64,000 nucleotides of DNA, from positions 124,001-188,000 of the forward strand of contig SPDT01000010.1 of the NCBI GenBank assembly GCA_008477525.1, given 5' to 3'. Every line of letters begins with the position of its first letter. The stretch's first letter is position 1. The notes beneath the pieces are model-generated. The model saw only the letters and a program-made list of their open reading frames with translations, was not told the origin of the DNA and did not search any database. A program made the translations under genes and the position numbers. Source of the stretch: Hypomyces perniciosus. Lineage: Eukaryota > Ascomycota > Sordariomycetes > Hypocreales > Hypocreaceae. Positions 56,800 to 64,000 of this stretch are shown piece after piece.

Positions 56800-59709
56800 G
56801 GTGGCTTCGACTCCTCTCGCCGCTGAGGACGAGGACGAGCGCCAGCCAAAGAGGGCAATTGGCTGGTGAGAAGCAGGAGGAGATGAAGAGGAAAAGAAAA
56901 GAAGAACCAAAAACCGAAACCCGAAAAATAAAAATAAAAATGTATAGGAGGAAATGTCGCGTGTGTGTATGGTTTGGCTTATAGATATGGCGCAGTCTTT
57001 GTCATTATCGACGCTCAGCCGCAGTCTGTCTGTCCTTGTCCTGTCCTGTCCTGCCCTGCCCTGTCCTGACTGGGTTCGGTCCGCAGCGGGTGTGAAACTT
57101 AAGGCTGTCTGCCTGTCTGCCTATCTGTCTGTCATACACGTAAAGTACGAGTAACACCGTTGCCCGTGGACACACGCCTGCAGCCGCCCGAAATCCTTGT
57201 TTGGTCGGGTAAAAGGGAATTGGGGGCAGTAGTACGAAGTGCTCCGTACTCTGCGGTAAAAACAGAAACAAGATTAGCGAGGGAGGGAAGGAGAAAAAAA
57301 CCTGGGGGAAGATCCCGAGTATGTATAGGGAGTACGAAGTAGACTCATAGAGAGGAAAAGATGCCGCAGTCGGGGCGTGTGGGCGGAGGGCTCAGAGGGT
57401 CCGTTGATAAGTGATAAGTTGACAGTGGTGCATCCTGGGATAAGCCTCAAGAAAAGATGTATACACGCACATCCATAGAGACAGCCATAGATTCCCGAGT
57501 CACGAATTTTGCGGCAGACGCCACTGGGCTCTTAGTAGTCTTCACCCCCCACACCTACAGGACAGGCAGGACAGGACCCTTGGTGCCGTCGTGGCGGGGA
57601 TCGCAGGCCTAAGGGCTCCAGTGGCCCGAATAGTGGGAACTGCGACTGCATGAGGTTCGATGGTGACCATCTCCACAAGGCCCTGGGCGCTCTGTATGTA
57701 TGTATTCCATCTAGATCCATAGTACTTCGTAGTAGTAATAACATTTACATGCCCACAGGCTCGTATACGGAGTGCATCATCCATTCATATGTATGTATGT
57801 ATGCGTTGGCATATGTACACACACATATTCTCACCGTTTGTTGCGGTTCCCTGTTGCAGCCAACAAACAACACAACACAACGCAACACAACACAGCACAG
57901 CACAACAGGCTGCTGCGGAAGACGGGACGGACCATCCGGGTTACTGGGAAAGCCGACAGGGAGAGGCGTAGGCGTAGGCACGGACGTTGTCGTGACATAG
58001 GTGGTGTGAGGCTTGGTTTGGTTTGGGCCATCTTCACCATCACCGTCATAAGATGGGCTGGCCTCGCATCATGATTGGGGACTTTGCGAGTCTGTAGGCT
58101 TAGACCGGTGTGATTGAGGGAGCCCGATTTGCTAGGTTCTGATTCCTGGCCAGGCAAGCAAAGCACGCAATCTGACCGGATGCTATCACTGCTGCCAATA
58201 CTACTTCGTATAATCCATCATGCTTTTTGCCCCTTGGCATCACACATCGTGGTGCGGCAGAAAGGGACGGGGATTGGCGAATCGTGGGCGATGATCAGCT
58301 TGTTACATACATGATGCACAAGCCGGAGCAAGGACAGGGGGTCTTTTTTCGGCTCCCAGACCAACAACCACCCTCTGTTCTGTTCATCGTTACGTATCCT
58401 CAACCTCACTCACGATAATACACGATCCACTCAGACATACAGTCATCACATCACATCACAAACCCCAGAAATTTGCAACGTCCCAATGCCCTCAGCCATG
58501 GTGTCATCCGTCTCCTGTCAAGGCCATATGTCTCACTTGCGACTGTTACTACGAAGTACTACGAGTAGATACCCTCTGAGGCCGAAGTACAGAGACCCTG
58601 CACCACCAACCAGGTCCCTAACCTCCTTTCTGGCCCACGAGGCACGCCACCAGCGCGAAACTAAGCCTTCGGCTGCCTCCGTTTATCACCAAACGCCTTG
58701 GCTTGTGATTGCGTTTCTATCCCCCTCGTGCTGAAGGGCGAAAGGCTGATGTCAGCCTTGAACGCGGGGCTGACCTGTCACCTTTTTGGCCGTCATCTCA
58801 ATCAGGGTTCGTTCACAGCCGTCACATTGAATGGCGTTGATCATTGAGGGAGCTGACGCGAACCATTGAGCCTCCATACCATTTCCACGCTGATGGTAGT
58901 CAGAGACGCAGCATTGTCTCGCTCTGCTCCTGTGCTACTGCCCCAAATACATACTACTAAGAGTATGGAGTATACTACTTCGTACCTTTAGGTAGTGGTG
59001 CTAAGAACTCATCACGTACTAACGAGAATTGACGTCGTATACGGAGTACATAGCGTCCCGTCCTCTTATCGCACATGGGTCGACCTCTGCACGAGAATGA
59101 CAGGTTATAAAAAGAAAGGCCCCGAACTAACTCAGAACCTACCGTAACGCGGGTTGCGTCATATATGCAACTGGGGTCGATTCGGGCCATCACTCGGCTT
59201 GACTTCTTTTCTAGTTATGAGCCCGGAGATGATGGGTCAAATGACCACGTCGTCGTCACATCTTCTGAGAACTTGCACTTAATACAACTCCACCACAATG
59301 GAATACGCTTGCATCTTTTTAACGTGAATATTCCGGGTTGGTTTTCTAGCGTGTTGCTACCCCAGAGATGGTCTCGACTGTTGAAGATGGCGTCCGGTCC
59401 CGCGAAACGGCTCCTCACACGAACTACCGCTCACGAATAAGGCAGCATTGCATCTCATCATGCACTTAGCATCGTCTCGACCTCTACAGAACGCCGTCTC
59501 TTTTCTCAATTGTGGCTCCATATATGCCTCCATGGATCTTCACCGCTACAGACACGATACTCGAACCGTTCATGCTCGCAGTACATGCCCCGTTTCGCCC
59601 CGTCTGTTGGCTGCATCATCAGGGGCAAAATGCCACCGGTTCTCGGGGAACTTTGTCTCATGCATGACGATGTGGCTCGTTCCTTCTCTGGGGCCCAATA
59701 CTCCGTTTA
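56800..59709. other. 2.9-kb spacer rich in simple repeats
   Basis: This region lies between the starts and ends of two minus-strand genes. It holds many short tandem tracts: TGTCC/TGCCC repeats (57026-57068), CTGC/CTGT tetramers (57105-57133), TATG repeats (57789-57801) and a CAACA-type tract (57862-57910). It also holds CATCA repeats (58446-58461) and six TACKRAGTA-type motifs between 57333 and 59048. Frames open here are composition effects. No gene is supported. Confidence 0.55.
57862..57910. repeat. Degenerate CAACA/CAGCA microsatellite
   Basis: A run of imperfect 5-bp units (CAACA, with CGCAA and CAGCA variants) forms a tract of about 49 bp in non-coding DNA. Confidence 0.75.
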
Positions 59710-61491
59710 TCAAACGTTTTCCTTCTTAATCCCGACGACGACCAAGTTTCGCGGGCTCTGGCTGTAGTCAAATACCGTCTCCACCCAGGCATGCTTGACG
59801 ACATCCTCGTGCTCTTTGAGGAACATCCACCGGTCTGCCACGATGAGCGATTCCACCACCTCCGCGTTGAGCGCCATCAGACTCCAGATGACGCAAAGCT
59901 CCTTCTTGCGCGGCTGATACATCGCCTCATACCGCTCAATCTCCTCGTCAGTGATGTCTACCATCTTCTCCCTCATCACATCCGCGTACTGCTTATACTC
60001 GGTGCTCGTCGTCAACTTCTCTACTGCACCGCGTACATATGCCTTCAGTGATCCGTAGCAGCGCTTCCGCAGGGCGCCAATGACCACGGGATTGGTGCTC
60101 ATGTCAAAGGGACTTCCCGACTTGTCCTCGTTGCTCTTCCCAGGGTCCGCGTGCCAGACGTGGTTCACCACGCCTCGGTCCAGAAATATGCGCTGCAATA
60201 CCGCCCGGAAGAAGTGTCGCGTGAAGAAGCCGTCGCTTTCTTCTCGTGTCCAGTTCTGTGGTGCCTGGCAGGCCATCATCCGGGCCGTGATGTTAAGGCG
60301 CATGCCGTCGCCCTTGTGCGTAGAGAACCGGCGGCTCATAGGAAAACCCTGTGGGTCGCGCTTCTCAGATTCACGGACAACACGGCCATTGAGTGCCTGA
60401 AGAGTTGGTCGGAGGTAGGTATGCTTGTATGTTGGAGGGCCGAGTTTCTCCGTCATAAGGTTGTAGCAGCAACCCACGATGGCTACCGCACGAATGTCCG
60501 GGTTTAGGATGAGAGATTGAATCCCGTAGTGTGACAGATTACCGCACGAGTGAATCGACACAGCCATGAGCTTGAGATCCTTTTCGGGTCTAGTTTCGAG
60601 TTGCCTGTGGTCGATGCTTTCAATAACCTCGGAGAGGTCTCCGCTGTCCAGCCTGCCTGAGATGTATTGGACAAATCCCTTGCTATCCCCCACAGTATAC
60701 TGCGCATCGAGGATGTTTAGCGGCTCAAATTGGTATGCATCAGTTCCTTCAACCTTCTTGATTGCCTCTGCCACCGCTTCAGGGTCTTTTTGCTGCTCAG
60801 GGGTGAGAGACTCCAGGGCTTGGTTCCACATCTTCTTGTTCCTCATCATTTTGGGTCGAACCGCCAGTTTTGATGTCAGGTCATAGTATCTAGCCACTGT
60901 GACGTTGTTTTCTCTCCCTTCCACGGCCACGACGTGACGGTTGTAAGGCTCGCTAGCGAGTGCTCTGCCAAGATAGTTCTGACCACTGCCAAAGTCCACG
61001 AAATGTGAGATTTCACTCCCAACCTGCTGGGAGATATCTTCGGAGAGACTGTCAATGTAGTCGGCAAAGTTGACAACTTCGTGAATCTTCTTTGGTTTCA
61101 TTCCCACGGATACTGACTTTGGCAAGACAGGCAGTTTCTGCTGTCTGGGCGTAAAGTCCCTCTTCAATGAGAACCGCCTCAGTGACTTAATGTAACTAAT
61201 GAGACTCTCTGGTGGTCCTTGGCCTTCCTCAAAGTTGAGGTTGTCTAGGTCATCTCTCAGGAAGAGATCGAGAAGTCTCATGATATCATAGGACAGCAAG
61301 AAGCTATGCCATTCTTCTGGTAAGGCAGCATGGAAGATCCCAGGGTCTGTTGTAAAGAAGTCAAGAATATGGACTCCTCCGCAGAGAATCTGGAAAATTT
61401 CCGTGGTTCGAGCAAACTCAAGAGCCCCCTCCACGTAGTCCTCAGGAGATGAGAACTCCTCACTGCATGGAAGTGGTCGATCTGGTATCAT
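59710..61491 (-). CDS. METTL25-like methyltransferase-domain protein
   Basis: This is a predicted SAM-dependent methyltransferase of the METTL25/RRNAD1 group; the substrate is unknown. It is a single exon of 593 residues, starting at the ATG at 61491. The SAM-binding motif I reads HFVDFGSGQNYLGRAL (VDFGSGQ at residues 165-171), followed by an acidic strand end in VVAVEGRENN. Another conserved region is LMAVSIHSCGNLSHYG, a motif typical of this group, followed by AIVGCCYNLMTEKLG. The C-terminal part (SLMALNAEVVESLIVADRW) also matches the family. Loss of catalytic residues is not evident. Confidence 0.88.
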   Translation of the reverse strand: MIPDRPLPCSEEFSSPEDYVEGALEFARTTEIFQILCGGVHILDFFTTDPGIFHAALPEEWHSFLLSYDIMRLLDLFLRDDLDNLNFEEGQGPPESLISYIKSLRRFSLKRDFTPRQQKLPVLPKSVSVGMKPKKIHEVVNFADYIDSLSEDISQQVGSEISHFVDFGSGQNYLGRALASEPYNRHVVAVEGRENNVTVARYYDLTSKLAVRPKMMRNKKMWNQALESLTPEQQKDPEAVAEAIKKVEGTDAYQFEPLNILDAQYTVGDSKGFVQYISGRLDSGDLSEVIESIDHRQLETRPEKDLKLMAVSIHSCGNLSHYGIQSLILNPDIRAVAIVGCCYNLMTEKLGPPTYKHTYLRPTLQALNGRVVRESEKRDPQGFPMSRRFSTHKGDGMRLNITARMMACQAPQNWTREESDGFFTRHFFRAVLQRIFLDRGVVNHVWHADPGKSNEDKSGSPFDMSTNPVVIGALRKRCYGSLKAYVRGAVEKLTTSTEYKQYADVMREKMVDITDEEIERYEAMYQPRKKELCVIWSLMALNAEVVESLIVADRWMFLKEHEDVVKHAWVETVFDYSQSPRNLVVVGIKKENV

Positions 61492-62149
61492 GGCTGTTGC
61501 TCAAGGGTTGAGTAGGCCAACCTACCCTGGATCGAAGAACAGATGTTGCTTTTTCCAGTTAACACTTAAAAAGGAATGATATATCCGATCTTATGAATCA
61601 ATAATATGTGTCGGGGTCTGTGCTTTGTGGTTGGTGTTCCCCAAAATTATAAAGGTTGGTGAAATGGAAAATTGAGGTTCTCAGAACCAACACGAGAGCC
61701 TTTGCAAGAAAACACCAGTTTATCCGCAAAGTTGAGACAAGCGTGACAGGCACGAATCAGTCTGGATGCTGTGATAGCAAAAGGATATCGTGATATTTCA
61801 CAATCTGTGCAAAACGACTCATAATGGACGCCAAAGGAATTGATCTTATTGGTGTGTGTGTGTGTGTGGCTTTGGAGTTTGTAGGTGAGTTTTCGGTCTG
61901 GCTCACCGAGCGGTACGTACCCCAAACGGCTCGTCTCCCCACACCTTGGGGTCTCACCGAAACCCATGCAACGTCATCCGCGATTTGAGGATGCCAGATC
62001 TGCTTCTGGCATTTAGGCGACAGCTTTAATCACAACACATTCTCTCACGGCCTTTTCATCCACCCCACGTGGCCTGTACCTAGAAGGTTTTGCAGCTTCT
62101 CGCGCTCGCAACTAGAGCTCATGAATCCTCAATCATCAGCGCCGACAGG
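61492..62149. other. Divergent promoter of METTL25-like gene and TLG1
   Basis: This 658-bp region holds a TG dinucleotide repeat at 61851-61868 and, close to TLG1, a short upstream ORF (62121-62153). No other gene is visible. Confidence 0.6.
61851..61868. repeat. TG dinucleotide repeat
   Basis: About nine TG units form a microsatellite in the divergent promoter between the METTL25-like gene and TLG1. Confidence 0.85.
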
Positions 62150-62153
62150 ATGA
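62121..62153 (+). promoter_or_regulatory. Ten-codon uORF overlapping the TLG1 start
   Basis: An ATG at 62121 opens a 10-codon frame that ends in TGA at 62151-62153. This stop overlaps the main start in the sequence ATGATG, where the first ATG begins at 62150. Such an overlap could favour reinitiation at the second ATG (62153), which is also in frame. Whether the leader includes this region is unknown. Confidence 0.5.
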
Positions 62154-62934
62154 TGTCCTCAACGAACGAGGAGGATCCTTTCCTCCAGGTCCAACAGTAT
62201 GCTCCCACCCTTGCCCACCCTATCGCAAGGCCCTCTTCTCGCTTACCCGGCTTTCTTGCAGAGATGTCCTCACCCAAATCTCATCCACCCGGCCCCTCTT
62301 TGCCTCATACCTTCGCATCCGCTCCCTCGCCTCGTCCGCATCTTCTCCCGAACTAGCCTCCGCCCGCGCCGACCTCGAATCAGCGCTCTCCTCCCTGGCC
62401 GAGGACCTCGCCGATCTCGTCGCCTCCGTCCAAGCCATTGAATCCAACCCAGCCCAGTTCGGCATCTCTAATCATGAAGCATCCCGCCGCAAGCGCCTTG
62501 TCCAAGAAGTCGGCGCCGAGATCGAGGACATGCGCGAAGAGCTCGGTAAACGGATTACCACATCGACACCAGGCGACGGCGACTTGCCCGATCCTAATTC
62601 CTTCGCCATTCCCGACGGAGATGCGTATAATGAGTTTGAGCAGCAGCAACAGGTCGAGATGATGCAGGAACAGGATAGACACCTGGATGGCGTGTTCCAA
62701 ACCGTGGGGAATCTGCGCCGTCAGGCTGATGACATGGGAAGGGAATTGGAGGAGCAGCGCGAGATGCTTGAGGTGGTGGATGATCTGGCGGACCGGGTGG
62801 GCGGCCGCTTGCAGAACGGCATGGCGAAGCTGCAGTATGTGATGCGCAAGAATGAGGATAGACTGAGTAGCTGCTGCATTGGCGTGCTCATCTTCGTTCT
62901 TATACTACTACTGGTACTCTTGTTGATCTTATAG
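62150..62934 (+). CDS. tlg1: Tlg1-type Qc-SNARE (syntaxin-6 family)
   Basis: This tail-anchored t-SNARE acts in fusion of endosome-derived vesicles with the late Golgi. Two exons, 62150-62196 and 62262-62934, join to 239 residues, similar to yeast Tlg1 (224). The joined N-terminal stretch reads DPFLQVQQDVLTQISSTRP. A syntaxin-6 N-terminal helical region covers about residues 17-115. The SNARE motif starts with EQDRHLDGVFQTV and has the zero-layer Gln in ELEEQREML (Q181). A transmembrane helix of Leu/Ile/Val (about 221-239) ends the protein, preceded by a Cys pair that could be palmitoylated. The intron is 65 nt with a GTATGC donor. The second Met three bases downstream is an equally plausible start. 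Confidence 0.93.
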
Positions 62935-63263
62935 TGGCGTTTCCTGGGGGGGTCTACTCCTACGAAAGGCAGGTTACAAACGGAATTGGGAGTTTTGGGT
63001 TGGTAGGAAACATGTCGTTAGACACGATTGATTCATTGTTTGTGTATACTAGGTTATATCCGTGGCATAAAATAGAAAATTAGAGGGCATAGTGTAATCC
63101 CTACAGCTCCGAGATACCCAAGGTCCTAACAACGCCTACTATGCAACTAAAACCCAACTGTGTCAGACATCGTGTTTTGTCTCCTGAACGCCAGTGCCTT
63201 AATGTGGTAACGCGTATATCTAGTTCTCTGTTTCGATGCGTTCTAGTCCGCTCGTTGGAGTGT
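62935..63263. other. Convergent spacer between TLG1 and GLE1
   Basis: This 329-bp stretch holds the 3' flanks of both genes. No other feature is seen. Confidence 0.6.
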
Positions 63264-64000
63264 TCAACTCAAGACCAATCCATCGGATAGTAGCAATTCT
63301 GCCATGGCCCGCAACGATTGTGCTGCGGCTGCGTTCGCCGGGGCCTTCTTGGGGAACTCAACCAGGGCCAGACGCAACGCAGCAACAGCGGCATTTCCGT
63401 AAAAGTTGAGGAACCGTTGCTCATGGCCCTCGATCATTGCTCGGAGGACCACGTATTGCGTATTGGAGGTCTCGTTGGCTGGGGTATTGACTATACCAGC
63501 CAAGGCTTTCCAGTAATGCGTTGGCGGATACGGATTGACCTTTGAAGTCTTGCTGAAGTCGCGAAGTGAGACAGATGCAAATCCTGCACCTAGACCGGCC
63601 ATCCGATCGTTATGGGTTTGCTCGGTTATCCAGCCAGGGCCATCTTTCTTCCATCCTATGGCGAGTCTGCCCCTTTCTGTTTTATCATTTCCTCTCATGC
63701 CAAACAGGACCGGGCATACGATCCGAAGCTTGGCCATGAGGATATCAATTAGGGATTCTCCCCGCCACTGGAAATCCTTGTGGGAGAAGATGTGAGCGGC
63801 GAAGACACCAATTGGGTCTGCAGCTTTGGGGTTTGCACTACATTCATTGATGAATTGGTTTATGATGCCCTTAGCGCAAATGTTCATGAGATAAATGAAC
63901 AGAGATGGCAGCGTGGCGTCATTGTTAGGAACACCATCAACTGGTTGTCGTGGTCCCGCGACAAATCGACCGACTTCAATCGGGGCACTTGGGACACGGC
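63264..64000 (-). CDS. gle1: Nucleoporin Gle1, C-terminal part
   Basis: Gle1 sits at the cytoplasmic face of the nuclear pore and, with inositol hexakisphosphate, activates the helicase Dbp5 in mRNA export. The minus-strand frame runs off the right edge of the window, so the 5' part is missing. About 245 residues are visible, all within the conserved C-terminal helical domain. Recognisable blocks are LFIYLMNICAKGIINQF, DPIGVFAAHIF and HYWKALAGIV. The reading is uninterrupted from base 63998 to the stop at 63264. Lys/Arg residues that form the phytate pocket cannot be confirmed by eye. Confidence 0.85.
   Translation of the reverse strand, partial: RVPSAPIEVGRFVAGPRQPVDGVPNNDATLPSLFIYLMNICAKGIINQFINECSANPKAADPIGVFAAHIFSHKDFQWRGESLIDILMAKLRIVCPVLFGMRGNDKTERGRLAIGWKKDGPGWITEQTHNDRMAGLGAGFASVSLRDFSKTSKVNPYPPTHYWKALAGIVNTPANETSNTQYVVLRAMIEGHEQRFLNFYGNAAVAALRLALVEFPKKAPANAAAAQSLRAMAELLLSDGLVLS

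Noticed and set aside
1..64000. tRNA, rRNA, CRISPR array or intact transposon
   Set aside because: No tRNA B-box with a matching A-box, rRNA-like segment, regular spacer-repeat array, transposase, integrase or terminal repeat pair was found by eye. A covariance-model tRNA scan would be decisive.

Overview
The window is nuclear DNA from a filamentous ascomycete (Pezizomycotina). Sordariomycetes, possibly Hypocreales, is my best guess, from protein resemblance only. The evidence is: short spliceosomal introns (mostly 50-95 nt, GT...CTRAC-like branch...AG), single-copy eukaryotic housekeeping genes on both strands with 0.3-4.4 kb spacers, an AA11-X278 chitin-type LPMO, a DUF3433 membrane protein and a fungal acid sphingomyelinase. 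Exons were joined by hand from reading frame, splice signals and family resemblance, and every joined model keeps frame.

Layout. Bases 1-5,300: 3' end of the APC/C subunit Cdc16/Cut9 (+), acetoacetyl-CoA synthetase (+, 5 exons) and a small DUF1757-like membrane protein (-). Bases 5,320-17,121: TRA1, the giant PIKK-like pseudokinase scaffold of SAGA and NuA4 (-), whose last intron is in frame and stop-free. Bases 18,089-18,744: a gamma-glutamylcyclotransferase/AIG2-like gene (+) with an 8-nt internal exon. Then 4.4 kb with no gene I can support, followed by the AA11 LPMO (+, 23,178) convergent with a 1,240-aa DUF3433 protein (-). Bases 30,691-38,044: KNR4/SMI1 (-) and exocyst SEC8 (-). Bases 38,569-40,181: an epoxide-hydrolase-like gene (-) carrying an apparent 1-base frameshift in a homopolymer. 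Bases 41,052-46,896: HID1/Ecm30 (-) divergent from PET127 (+). Bases 48,414-50,579: secreted acid sphingomyelinase (+). Bases 51,608-53,840: V-ATPase subunit A (+, 7 exons, no intein), preceded by a long open frame in phase with its start. Bases 54,222-56,799: IMPACT/Yih1 (+) convergent with a CASTOR-like ACT-domain protein (-). Bases 59,710-64,000: METTL25-like methyltransferase (-), divergent TLG1-type Qc-SNARE (+), and the 3' part of GLE1 (-).

The genes form no biosynthetic cluster. The loose themes are secretion and membrane traffic (SEC8, HID1, TLG1, V-ATPase), cell wall (KNR4, LPMO), nutrient sensing (IMPACT, CASTOR-like) and gene expression (TRA1, GLE1, PET127).

The most unusual signal is not a gene. 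The motif TACGRAGTA/TACTYCGTA, often extended to GTAC-GRA-GTAC, occurs about 25 times by eye, always in spacers, where about one copy is expected by chance. Other points worth a look are two stop-free in-frame introns, two tiny exons, the in-frame extension upstream of VMA1, a uORF whose stop overlaps the TLG1 start, a GATA-site cluster, and the epoxide hydrolase frameshift.
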